Shown piece by piece: positions 10,142 to 23,671 of a DNA stretch of 64,000 nucleotides (positions within the stretch are counted from its first letter, which is position 1; the number at the start of each line of letters is the position of its first letter). Made by a program: the position numbers and the translations under genes. Below the pieces are notes generated by a model that was not told where the DNA came from, did not search any database, and saw only the letters and a list, made by a program, of their open reading frames with translations. The stretch is from Marvania coccoides (lineage: Eukaryota > Chlorophyta > Trebouxiophyceae > Chlorellales > Chlorellaceae), in the NCBI GenBank assembly GCA_963854735.1, contig OY978104.1, positions 62,001 through 126,000 of the forward strand, in the 5' to 3' direction.

Positions 10142-12117
10142 TCAGGCGTGGACGCTCTCCTCAACCACCTTTGCGGAGCCGTTGGCGCTGCTGCCGCCGC
10201 TGATCGCCGGCACAGAGGTCACTCCATCGATCACCAGCGATTCTGACGCGCTCTTCCGCCCCTCGGCCTCCCGCTGCAACTCCACCGCCGCCGCCGCCAG
10301 CTCCAACAACCCAGGTGTGGAAAATCCGGGCGCAGGCATCGCGGGCTTCATCAGCCACTCCCGCTTGCTCTCGAGCGTCGTCTGCCACTTCTCCTCCATG
10401 TCTGCCAGCATCTCGATATAGCGAGCGTCGTCAGGGGTGGGGGCCCATGTGCCGGCAGCGGTGTGCGCCCCGGGCGCCTTTGCCAGCGCCTCCTTGGCGC
10501 CCTTTGCGTCGCCGCCGTGCACCAAGAACTCCTCAAACATGCCCAGCTTCCTGAACTTCATGTATCGGTCCAGCATGATCTCCTCTTCGGTCATCGCAGC
10601 ATAGCGCCGGTAGTTCTCCATAATGGCGTGCTTGATGGCGGGGAAGGCGGACATAGGGTCGGAGTGGGCCGCGCCCAGGGGCTCGGGGATGGCCTCGTCC
10701 ATGATCTTGAAGCGCAGCAGGTCCTGGCTGGTGATACGCAGCGCCTCAGTGGCGGTGCCCGCCTTGTCGCGAGACTTCCACAGAATGGCGGCGCAGGCCT
10801 CGGGGGAGGCGACGTAGTACACCGCGTTCTCCATGATCAGGTTGCGGTTGGCGCAGCCGATGGCCAGCGCCCCTCCGGACCCGCCCTCCCCAATAACAAC
10901 GGAAATAATGGGAACCCTGAAACCAAACATCTCCCGCAGGTTCACCGCGATGGCCTCGCCCTGGCCCAGCTCCTCCGCGGCCTTGCCGGCGTAGGCGCCC
11001 GGGGTGTCGACGAAGGTGATGATGGGGAGGCCGAACTTGTCAGCGTGGCGCATGAAGCGCAGCGCCTTGCGGTAGCCGTTGGGCTGGGGCATGCCGAAGT
11101 TTCGGTAGATGTTCTCCTTGGTGTTGCGGCCCTTCTGGTGGCCGATGAACATGAAGGAGATGCCGTCGATCGAGCCGATGCCGCACACCAGTGCGGGGTC
11201 ATCCTGAGAAATTAGAATAAACGAAAAAATACAAGGGGGGGGTTTCAGAGAGGTTGGAAAGTTGGTGCTTGGGATAGTGAAGAAAGTGGTACAACTATTG
11301 GGTAGAAAGAAATTCTGAATACATAGGAGAATTGCTGCAGCAGAGCACTAGAAGGGGGCGGAGAATGGAAGAGGGAGAAAATGCAGGGTTTTGCACCCCC
11401 CCCCCCCCCCCCCCGAAAGTTCGTGTGTACTCACCAGGCCGCCGCGGTCGCCATGCAGCTCCACGAACTTGTCCGAGATGTTGAGCGCGATGTCCAGGAA
11501 GGTGGGCCTGTTGGGGTGGCGCGCCACTTGCAGGCGCTGGATCGGCGTCAATCGCGAGTAGGTGTCCTTGCGCAGCTTGCGGGCGCGCTCCTCCAGCACC
11601 TTGACCTGGTCGGTGACATCAACGCCGTTCTCCTCAGCCACGGTGCGGACCTGTGGGGGGGGAGGGGAGACAGAATGAGTGTTGGGGGAGCGGTGATGGA
11701 CCAAGATCAAACTTTGGAATGACGGAGGGCAATGTTGTGATGCCACCAACGTTTTGGGGTGTTGAAATTATGGGTAACTGGCGGATATTGGGGCTAAAAT
11801 GCCTTGAATTGCCAAGCACCCACCTCTTTGATGCGATTATCGAGCTCGACGAGCGGCTTCTCGAAATCCAAGACCGTGGTGTTGGAGGCCTTTTGCTGCA
11901 CCGGGCCAAACCGGCTCAACAGCGACTGCAGCCACTCCCGTCCTCCCTGCTGCCCGCGAGGCTTCGGCACGTCTGGGGGCCCACCTTTGGGCACTGCTGC
12001 GGTCGTGACGAGCTTGCGGGGCCTCGTTTGCGAGGGTAGGGTCACACGGGGAAGGGCCTGCTCCCCAGATCTGCTTGCGAAAGATCCCTGCAGCCGGTGG
12101 GCTGCGAAAGACTGCAT
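10142..12117 (-). CDS. accA: plastid acetyl-CoA carboxylase, carboxyltransferase alpha subunit
   Basis: With the beta subunit it transfers the carboxyl group from biotin to acetyl-CoA, giving malonyl-CoA for plastid fatty-acid synthesis (CAC3 in plants). Exons are 11824-12117, 11435-11650 and 10142-11203, all joined in phase 0, giving 523 residues. The first exon carries a Ser/Arg-rich transit peptide (MQSFAAHRLQGSFASRSGE). The AccA core follows: LVELDNRIKE, HPNRPTFLDIALNI, ELHGDRGGLDDPALVCGIG, FMFIGHQKGR, FGMPQPNGYRKALRFM, FVDTPGAYAG, the oxyanion-forming GEGGSGGALAIG and VYYVASPEACAAILWK. The C-terminal extension of about 100 residues is Ala/Ser-rich and poorly conserved. The intron 11204-11434 holds a G run (sense strand) of about 20 bases. 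Confidence 0.95.
11395..11414. repeat. C/G homopolymer inside an accA intron
   Basis: About 20 consecutive C on the plus strand, that is G on the transcribed sense strand, lying 15-40 bases downstream of the donor of accA intron 2. Such runs are prone to length errors and may form G-quadruplexes in RNA. Confidence 0.8.
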
Positions 12118-12394
12118 TTTTCAATCGACCTTCCGGAACTTCAAAGCATCAACAGATCAGCCCAAGGTCATCCGTGCCGTTAATTCCCGGCAATTAAATG
12201 TGCAGCAGGATGACGCCACGGAGAATGCTGGTGCAAAAGCCTTGTTGGATTGATCAAATTTCTGAATGAGCGCGAAGAAAGAAATTGTTCTGCTGCCGCC
12301 GCATCAAGAGAGCGATTGCGACGCTGAATCGTTCACTTTAATCCAGATTGGGAGGCAGTTCTTTTAGCTGTCGAGGACCTATCCATTTTTCATC
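12118..12394. promoter_or_regulatory. divergent promoter region, accA / RPS12
   Basis: 277 bases separate two outward-facing start codons and must hold both promoters and 5' UTRs. The stretch before RPS12 is pyrimidine-rich, as is usual for ribosomal protein genes. No defined box was recognised. Confidence 0.45.
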
Positions 12395-12955
12395 ATGTCT
12401 GACGCCGAGAACGAGGAAATCAAGCAGGAGGTCGAGGAGACCCCTGTGGCCGGTGAGAAGCTCGTATATCGCATCCAGCACATCCACCCTGCATAATTAA
12501 TATGCCCCATCACGCCCCCAACCCCACCGCCGCCCCTGTACAAATTAAATTCAATCGCATTCTTCCCCTGATGTGCAGCCCCCGGCGAGCCCATGGACGT
12601 GAACACCGCCATCCAGGTGGTGCTCAAGAAGTCGCTGGCGCACGACGGCCTTTCCCGCGGCCTGCACGAGGCCTGCCGCGCCATCGAGCGTGGCCACGCC
12701 CAGCTCTGCATCTTGGCAGACGACTGCAACCAGCCCGACTACAAGAAGCTCATCGAGGCGCTGTGCGCCGAGCAGAACGTCAACCTGATTGCCGTGCCCG
12801 AGAACAAGCAGCTGGGCCAGTGGGCTGGCCTGTGCAAGATCGACGCTGAGGGTGAGGCCCGCAAGGTCGTCGGCTGCTCCTGCGCCGTTGTCACCGACTA
12901 CGGGGAGGAGACCGAGGGCCTGGCCGTGCTGCAGGAATACCTCAAGTCCCGCTAA
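12395..12955 (+). CDS. RPS12: 40S ribosomal protein S12 (eS12)
   Basis: Small-subunit protein of the L7Ae/L30e/S12e fold in the cytosolic ribosome. Exons are 12395-12452 and 12579-12955 with a phase 1 GT-AG intron, giving 144 residues, the usual length. An acidic N-terminus ([15 protein letters not shown]) leads into [37 protein letters not shown], the [18 protein letters not shown] block and [14 protein letters not shown], all diagnostic for eS12. It lies head-to-head with accA. Confidence 0.97.
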
Positions 12956-14396
12956 GACGACCGGAGTGAGCAGCTTCGGGGTGGACTGAGTCTCAGCGTG
13001 CTGAACAAATATCAACATTGAAATTCATTGGAATGGAGATTTCAGAGAAGTTTGGTGCGTGGAGGTAGAGGTCTGCCCGTGTGGAGGTGTTCATGTAAAG
13101 CTTGATTTCTTAAAACAAAATGATATTTTGAGCCAGAGCGGCAGTAAAAGGGGAGAGGGGGAGGGCATGAAAAAGGGAGGAGACGACAGGCTCTTGAAGA
13201 GGCAGCAATAAGAACGTGTTAGAAAAAATCGAGCTGCTGGAGCATTGCCAAGAAAGGGTTTTGGGCAGCCACTGCACAGCCACCCGGCGTTTTTATTATG
13301 CTCTGTGCTAGAGAGCTGCCTGGGAGCGGAATGAAATGAAGGAACGCATCTGTGCATTTTGTGTTGAATGAAATTGGAAGACAAAAAGAGTGAAAAATAT
13401 ATTTCAAGGGGAGGCAGACACAGCTATGACAGCTTCGCCTCACCACCGTTTCTTCAGGGCTGGGGGGCCCAAGACAGGCTGCACCCCTTGTGCCATACTG
13501 CATACTCGGTTGAACTCTACATCTTATTATTTTTCTTTTACATATTTGAGGAGAAGAATGGTGTTATTAGAAATTACTCGCGCCACAGGCCCAGCAGATT
13601 CATCACAAAATGTAGAATTGCAAGGTCCTCACGGGTACGGCTCGAGTGAGGGCCCCATTTTTAAAAGTGCAGCGTCGCTTAAAAAGTAGAGGACTGATTG
13701 GTTGAAGCGCTGCGTGCTCGCTTGGAGGAACGCCCGCTGCCCACTACCCTTAAAAACCCATAATAAAATGAGCGGGGGGGTAAGCAAGTTCATCAATATA
13801 AATTTTGAGGAAAATTTAGGCAGCAAGCGTGTATCAAACACGTAAAAAGAATAGGGGACCTCCTTGAAAACGAGCGAGGCGAAAGGAAAAATAAAAGGAA
13901 CAAACAAAGGAGAAAAAGATAACGCATTCAGTGAACAAACACTACGGGAGAGAGTGGCAGAGAGAGCAAACAAAAAATATGAGCCAGCGCAGATGCTGCA
14001 CAGTGCATGTGTGTCGCGGAAGGGAACAGATGGAGTAGGTTCATTCAAACGACGCATAAAAGCAAAGCAGCTTTTTTAATTGGTCACGGCAGCAGCAGCC
14101 ATGAAAAAATATCCTCGAAATCGTAAAAATATTGTATGAGGGAAATAAGAAGATTTTATACAGTACAGCGTGTGCGCCGGCCATCCAATTCTCAAGACTC
14201 TCAGTACAGCCACTAGGAAGGGGGTTCAGAAGCGACGTTCGAAATGGCGGGGTGGGGTGGAAAGGGGGAAAAGACGGAAGGGAAGAGGAACTGAAAAAGA
14301 GATGAAAGACTAGGGTTAGGGTGCAGAACGGGTGGGGGACGGATGTATAAGCTATCAGAAAACGTGGGGGGGGAGGGGGGACTGCGGCGAGGCAGT
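12956..14396. other. intergenic, convergent 3' ends
   Basis: About 1.4 kb between the stops of RPS12 and the DEAD-box helicase, the longest gene-free stretch in the window. It is AT-rich with purine-rich tracts. Minus-strand open frames such as 13629-14057 are hydrophobic and repetitive, have no homology that I recognise and probably lie in 3' UTR. No RNA gene or repeat was identified. Confidence 0.5.
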
Positions 14397-16813
<2,417 letters not shown>

Positions 16814-17274
16814 AAATATAAATCGATAGAATCGAAAGAGGACGAGCACGGGCGAGAACTGGGTGTTGAAGCTCTCGAAAAAAAAAACTTTTCTTCCAAA
16901 CTTTTTGAGATAATTTTTGACAATGGCTTTTGGATCGTGGATCAGAAGTAATAATTGAAATTGAAATCCGAGAATGCAGCAGGGCGGCTTGGCCCCAGTT
17001 CTTTGATTAAATTGCAAGCTTTGGTTGGTCAAAATATCATTGCTGTGTGAAGGGTGAGAGCGAGACCACCAAGCGCATTCTCGCATAATGGATCCGTGTA
17101 ATTGCATCTGCATATTTTCACTCGGATCTGGACCCTTGGCGATATTTTGACCCTAGTTTGCTGATATAATTCACATTTGCACCCTATCCTTGCAGACCAA
17201 TTCGACCTTCGCCTGGCCTGTTTCACCTCCCCGCCCCCACGTTCAACCCCACAGTTGAATTCGGTCGGACCAGG
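16814..17274. promoter_or_regulatory. divergent promoter region, DDX3-type helicase / starch synthase III
   Basis: About 460 bases between outward-facing start codons. AT-rich next to the helicase, becoming C-rich before the starch synthase start. No gene or defined box was recognised. Confidence 0.4.
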
Positions 17275-20200
17275 ATGCAGCTCTCTGGCCGGCAGACACC
17301 CTTTGGCAGGGCCACTGCTGCCCCTTGTGCCCCGCTGCCGCCTCGCTGCTCCACCCACCCCACCCGCGTCCGCGCCGCTGCCTCTGGAGACAGCGACGCC
17401 CCCAAGTCCACCTCCGCCAAGATCGCGGTCGCCGCCAAGATCAGCGCCGCCAAGACGCTGGCCAGGAAGCTCGCAGAGGAGAAGCTCGCTGCTGCCGCTG
17501 CCACCCAGCTCGCAGCGCAGCGCGTGGTGGACCCCAAGACCGCCGCCGAGCTGGTGCGCTCCGCGGAGAACGAGGTCGCGGAGATGGCCAAGGAGGCAGC
17601 GGCAGCAGATGCCGCCGCCCGTGTGGCCACTCGCGGTGGGAGTGATACTGGAGCTGCTTCTATGCTGCTGGACCTGCAGAAGCTCAAGTCGGAGAACTCC
17701 GCGCTGCAGGAGCTCGTCATGCAGCTGGCAGCCGACCGGGAGGAGGCAGAACGCCGCCTGCGAGCGCTGAAAGCTGAGAGCGGCGTTGCCGATGGGCTGG
17801 CCACGCTGCCGCTGGCCTCCAACGGCGCTGTTGCTGCCTCCCCTAAAGCGTCGTCCACCGCCGCGCAGCTTCTTGCGATTGTAGAGGCTGCCAACGCCCA
17901 AGGGCTGCGCGTTGCGACCTCCCCTGAGGGGCCCGGCACCGTCGGCACTACCGTCAAGATTTTCTACAATTTATCGGCGGGGCCGCTGCCCCACGGGTCG
18001 GGCACCCCAGTGCTGAAGCTGGGGCTCAATCGGTGGGAGACTCAGACCAAGGTGTCCATGCAGAGGGTGCCTGCGCTGGCGGAGAAGGGGGATTGGTGGG
18101 CGGCTGACGTTGCGCTGCCAAAGCTGCTGTTCCGGCTGGATTTCGTGGTGGAGGACAGCGGCAGCGGTTCCGTGGACAATAATGGCGCCAAGGACTTCTC
18201 TCTGGAGCTGGAAGACGCGCCCACGGCTGATCAAGTGACGGCGGCCCGGCTGCAGCTGCTGGAGGCGGCGGAGGAGGCCGCAAAGGCGGATTTCACCGTC
18301 GAGGAGGACCGTATTCAAGCGCGCGCCATGGCCGCCGCAGAGGGCGCCGCAAAGGAGGCGCGGTTGACCTATTTAGGCACCCGCCGTGAGCGCCTGCTGG
18401 CTGAGGCACGCGAGGTGGTGGCAGAGCGCCGTGGCGCCGACGTGGAAGAGCTGGAGGCCTCGCGCCCGGGCGTTTTTGCGTGGGTGTCACCCCCCGAGGC
18501 CGGCGGCACCGCCGTACTGCTGTACAACAAGGCAGCGGGGGCATTGGCCGATGCTGGCAGCGTCGTGGTTCACATCGGCTATGACGGCTGGTGGATGAAG
18601 GACAAGCGGGTGCTGCCGCTGCGCCCTGTGAGTGAGGCGGAGGCGAGGCGGTACAAGGCGGCGATTGGCGCGCAGGAAGGGGAGTGGTGGTGTGCTGAGG
18701 TGCCGGTGTGGAACACGGCCAAGTCGGTGGACTACGCCTTCACCAACGACGCTCGCAACGCGTGGGACAACGACGAGGGAAAGGACTACCACACCGCCGT
18801 GAAAGGCGCGCCGTCAGGTAAACTACTAAGCCAACTGAAGATATCTTTGGGGGGCGCTTGCGCTCTTTTCTGTGTACAAAGTAGTTTCTGGCAGTCGCGT
18901 TTATCGCCGAAATTTCGAGTTTAGGGGCCCGCATTAGTTTATATTTGAATGTTTCGTGTGCTGTGCTGCGTCCGTTTAGTTATTATTCGCTCCTGAGAGG
19001 CACCCCTGGGCCTCAACTTCAGCGACCTAGCTTCGCCAGTTTGTTGAGCCTGGTGCTTCTGAGGCCCTGCTTTTGCCCTCAAACATGGTCGTTGCATTTT
19101 TAGGTGGGGTTCGCAGCTGTCGTGGAGGAGCTGGGAGGCGCAACCCCCACTATTTCGCACCACATCTTAAGATTTTTCGAACATTTTCTTGTACTGGCCG
19201 CAATTTTTTGCGCGGGTTTTGGCCACTTCCAGAAGCACCCAACCCTGAATATGATTAAATAACCACGCGTTTCGTGCGCGCACCTCCCCTCGTTGTTTTG
19301 CAGGCGAGAAGCTGGTGCAGCTGGTCTTCCAGGCGCTGGAGACTGCCGGAGGCGAAGAAGCCACCCGCGGCGAGGCTCTGGCCGGTCTTCGCGTGATGCA
19401 GCGCGCCGCCATCAAGGCCACCGCCGCCCGCCGCCGCCGCGAGATGCAGCGCAAGTTTCTCTACACCCGCCCGGTTAACCCAAAGGCCGGCAACAAGGTC
19501 ACAGTCTTCTACAACCCGGACCGCACCGTGCTGCGGGGGCGGCCTGACGTGTTCGTGCGCGGCTCCTTCAACCGTTGGACCCACGCGGAGACCTTCGGCC
19601 CCCTCAAAATGGCCCCTGCGGTCCCTGACGCTGGCAATCTCGGTTTCATGGCGGCAGACGTTGACATTCCCGCAGACGCCCACGTCGTGGACCTGGTGTT
19701 CCAGGACTCGGGCGACAGCGTGGGAGGGTTCTACGACAACAACAACGGCATTGATTACCACGTCGGGGTTTCTGGCGGTGCCGGACTTGTGCGCCCGCTG
19801 CGCGTCGCGCACGTGGCCGCGGAGATGGCCCCCATTGCGAAGGCAGGGGGGCTGGGCGACGTGGTGACCGCTCTGGGACGGGCTGTGCTGGAGGAGGGCC
19901 ACGACGTGGAGGTGATTTTGCCCAAGTACGATTGCATCGACTACTCGCTGGTCAAAGGGCTGGTGATGGTGCGGGAATTCATGTGGGAGGGCGTCCAAAC
20001 CAAGGTCAGTCATTTTCTCGCGTATGGACCCTCAAAATTTGAGATTTTTTTGGTGAAAATCTGCTGATATAATGGTACTGTAAACCGCGCCCTTTTTTTT
20101 TTCATTTCTCATCGCTCCCTCGTGCTTGTGTGGTGTGCAGGTGTGGCGCGGTGAGGTGGAGGGCCTGCCCACCACCTTCCTGGAGCCCTGCAACGGCATG

Positions 20201-21488
20201 TTCTGGGTGGGACGCATCTACACCGACATGAACGCTGATAGGGCGAGGTTCGGCACATTCTGCTCGCTGGCGCTGAGGTGGCTGCTGCACGAGTCTGGCA
20301 AGCGCCCCGACCTGGTGCACGCCCACGACTGGCAGTCTGCGCCCTGCGTCTTTTTCGACAGGGAGGGCGTGGCAGCGGCATTCACTATTCAGTGAGTTTC
20401 CTATTCAAAATAAATGTTTTTAACTCTTTCTAGCAGCCTTAATTTTGTTCCATTAGTATCTTACTATTTCATTCAGTTTGCGCATTTATTTGATTAGAAA
20501 CTATTTTTTGTGCGCGCTGCATCAATATTTTCTTTAATTTTCCTTCCATTGCCTAAAACCCAAAGTCTAACTCCCTCTTGCCCCTCTTTCCATCACTACT
20601 ACCCACAGCAACCTCAACTATGGCGCGGACCTCATCGAGCGCGCCTGCGCCGCCTCCAACGTCATCACCACGGTGTCACCAACCTACGCCACAGAAATCG
20701 CAGGGCACCCCTCGGTGGGCCCCCACCACGACAAGTTCTACGGCATCCGCAACGGCATCGACATGGACATCTGGGACCCCGCGGCAGACCCGTTCCTGCC
20801 CGAGGGCTACACTTTTGAGGACGCCACCCGAGGCAAGGCGGCAGCCAAGGCGGAGCTGCGGCGGAGGATGGGGCTGGCGGAGGGTGACGTGCCCGTGGTG
20901 GGGTGCGTCACGCGGCTGACGCACCAGAAGGGCATCCACCTCATCAAGCACGCGGCGTGGCGCGCGGTGGAGCGGGGCGCTCAGTTTGTGCTGCTGGGCT
21001 CCGCCCCTGACCCTAAGGTGCAGGCGGAGTTCGACGCGCTGGCTGAGGATATCAAGCGGCAGTACCCCGACCGCGCGCGGCTGTGGTTTGCCTACGATGA
21101 GCCTCTGAGTCACCTCATTTACGCCGGCAGCGATATTTTCTTGGTGCCTTCGATGTTTGAGCCCTGCGGGCTCACACAGATGATTGCAATGCGGTACGGC
21201 GCGGTCCCTGTGGTGCGCCGCACCGGCGGGCTGGCTGACACCGTGTTCGACATCGACGACGATAAAGAAAAGGCGGCCGCCCAAGGGATGAGCGTCAACG
21301 GGTACTCTTTCGACGGGGCGGACTCTGCAGGTATGGACTACGCGCTGAACCGCGCGATGGCGGCGTGGTTTGGAGACCAGCAGGGGTGGAAGGAGCTGAC
21401 GGCCAGGAACATGGCCCTCGACTGGAGCTGGGCCAGCCCCGCTCAAGACTACATTGAGCTGTACTACCGCGCCCTGAAAAAGCCATGA
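17275..21488 (+). CDS. starch synthase III with starch-binding (CBM53-like) repeats
   Basis: Transfers glucose from ADP-glucose to growing glucan chains in the plastid. Exons are 17275-18817, 19304-20004, 20141-20391 and 20609-21488, giving 1124 residues. It has an N-terminal transit peptide, a charged coiled-coil region (about residues 40-190), then three starch-binding repeats recognised by LGLNRWET, HIGYDGWWMKDK and GSFNRWTHAE. The GT5 catalytic domain starts near residue 680. Its ADP-glucose site KAGGLGDV replaces the usual KTGGL, as in other class III enzymes. The second motif, RRTGGLADTVFD, lies near residue 1033. Three binding repeats plus GT5 define class III. Intron 1 (18818-19303, 486 bases) is unusually long for this window. 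Confidence 0.95.
18993..19063. repeat. imperfect inverted repeat in starch synthase intron 1
   Basis: Left arm 18993-19015 (CTGAGAGGCACC... CCTCAAC) and right arm 19042-19063 (GTTGAGCCTGGTGCTTCTGAG) can pair with a few mismatches and bulges, leaving a loop of about 26 bases. It is an intronic hairpin candidate; it could be chance or a remnant of a small mobile element. Confidence 0.4.
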
Positions 21489-21811
21489 ATTCTTTAGTTA
21501 GAGAGAGAAAAAAGTTTTACGAGTTTTGAATTTTGTTGGCTTGCATTTGATGATTAGCGGCGTGAATTATACCAATACCATACTTCGCAGAAAGGGCAGG
21601 ACGTTGATGTTTTTACCGCCTCGCCGTTCTCTCCAGTATTTTTTGTTTCCTGTAGCTTTATTCTAGTTGTTTGCGTATATTCCGTTACAGGAATAAATTT
21701 ATCGCGGTGCATTTTTTCCTTATGCCCGATATACTCCGATGCCTTGTATGGGGCAAAAGACGAGTAACAAACAAAGGAATGCGCAGTATTACCAATATAT
21801 TTTGATTCATG
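21489..21811. other. intergenic, convergent 3' ends
   Basis: About 320 bases between converging stop codons, AT-rich, no gene seen. Confidence 0.5.
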
Positions 21812-23529
21812 CTATGGATCGGTGAGCTTTACAGCCTGCACCAGGCGATCCAGCGCCGCAGTAAGCTCCCACAGCCCATCTTTCTTCACCGCACTGGTTC
21901 CCACCACAGCCGCTGCGCCTGCTGCGCTGCACTCTGCTCGCAACGCTTCGATGCTCTTCTCTGCCCGCATGGGCGGCACCAGGTCTGTCTTACTCGCCAC
22001 CACCACCCACGGCCGCATCAGCAGCTCCGGGGAATACTCTGCGAGCTCTCTGCGCAGCAGCTCCACCTGCTGCAGCGGGCTCAGTGCGGCGGCGTCTCTC
22101 CCCCCCTCTCCACCCGATTTATCCGTTTCGGCAGCGGCAAACTCGCTGCCGACCCCCGCAAGCGTTACTACCAGCGCTAGAGCGGGCGCACGCTCCACAT
22201 GGCGTAAGAATCTATGACCTAGTCCCCGGTTGGCATGGGCCCCCTCGATAAGACCTGGAACATCAGCCAGGGTCAATCTGCGACCCTCCCCCAGCATGAT
22301 AGTCCCCAGCTGCGGCCGCAGCGTGGTGAATGCAAAGGCAGCCACGCGCGGGGTGGCAGCTGACAGAGCGCGCAGCAGGCTGCTTTTTCCTACATTAGGC
22401 AGCCCCACCAGCGCCACGTCAGCCAGCAGTTTGACCTCCAGAAGGAGTCTGGCGGACTCTCCGGGGAGGGCGCGCTCAGCAGTGGAGGCCGCGGGGCGGT
22501 GCGCGACCGACCGAGCGGCGGCGTTGCCTCGGCCGCCGCGGCCGCCGTGCGCAGCCACCACCTCCGCCCCGTCTTCCACCAAATCAGCGATAACCTCGTA
22601 CTCGGGGTCAGACGCCACGCGGTAGGCCCCCATTTTGACTTCTTTTCCACCTTTCCAGCTCGATACCAATCTTTCCTTGTCGGCATGTCTGTTGCCGCTG
22701 AAGTTGTCTTTATGGTCGATGGATCCCTCGCCTCCCTCGTCATCGGAGGTGTGATAGTCTTGTGCTCCCACCCACGGCCGCCGCCACGCCTGCAGCCACT
22801 CTGGCGGCTTTTCTTCCGACTCCATTCCGCCACCGTCTGCACTTTCTTCTTTATCGCCCACCACCAACTTGGACACTACTGTGCCCAAAGGGACCAGCAC
22901 TATCGCATGCTTGCCTCCCCGCCCGTGGCTCTTCTGCGGCTGGCCGTGTTTGCCGTTTTCAGCGCGCAGGAGCTGCTGCACCCCTGTCAAACTCTTGACG
23001 CTGCAAAAGAAAGGACACAGAAAGAAGGAAAGATGAGGGAGATGTGGGCAGTGCCGTTCGCGTAGAAATCACTGAAGAAGTCGTGATGCAATATGTGCAA
23101 ATGCAAGCTAGCTAATAAGCTCGTGTCATACTTGGTGGAAGCTCTCAACAATACGTCGCCGCCGTCGCCGCCATTACCGCCATCAGCATACGTGTTTCTG
23201 CCTGCTCGATTAAACATAGCAAATTAAATCATATTTTCCTGGGTTTTTCATTCAATCAAATTCAGTTTCGTTGTCACACCTTTGGCTCCTCTTCGCCAGA
23301 AGCTGACACAGCCACTGCCGCCGTCGCCAGCCCTGGCCGTCGCCTTGAGGCGGTCGATGTATATCTTATCACTGCCCGAGTCGAGCTCTGCCGGCTCCTG
23401 GGGCTGTCGCTCCCTGGGGAGCTCGGCAGAGGAGTGGAAAGAGGCAACCGCCGTCGCCTCTGAACCCCATCGGCCGCCGCTGCTGCACAGCCGGGGCCAC
23501 AGCTGGAAGAGGGATCGTGTGCTACGCAT
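21812..23529 (-). CDS. Obg-family GTPase (organellar)
   Basis: Obg GTPases act in late assembly of the large subunit of bacterial-type ribosomes. Exons are 23280-23529, 23132-23201 and 21812-23000, giving 502 residues; both introns are GT-AG. The basic N-terminus (MRSTRSLFQLWPRL) suggests a mitochondrial presequence, though a plastid cannot be excluded. The glycine-rich Obg fold is spread over all three exons (GDGGSGCVSFWRRGAKG, then ADGGNGGDGGDV, then KSHGRGGKHAIVLVPLGT). G-domain motifs are GLPNVGKSS (G1), DVPGLIEGA (G3) and SKTD in place of the usual NKxD (G4). An insertion of about 80 charged residues breaks the Obg fold after GTVV. It is head-to-head with the GET2-like gene, with only 142 bases between starts. 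Confidence 0.92.
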
Positions 23530-23671
23530 CAAAATAAAAATAAAAATGGGCGGAGGACGCAGAGGATTTCAAACGTCGTTGCACGGGGAAAAAACGAGCG
23601 AAGCATTTTGTGGAAATTATTTCAAAATTGAAGTCACTGCTGTTTTCAATACCGGCTTTAAAATAATCGCA

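Noticed and set aside
13629..14057. Minus-strand open frame of 142 codons, hydrophobic
   Set aside because: No domain, no splice context, Ser/Phe/Leu composition from T-rich DNA; most likely 3' UTR of the DEAD-box helicase.
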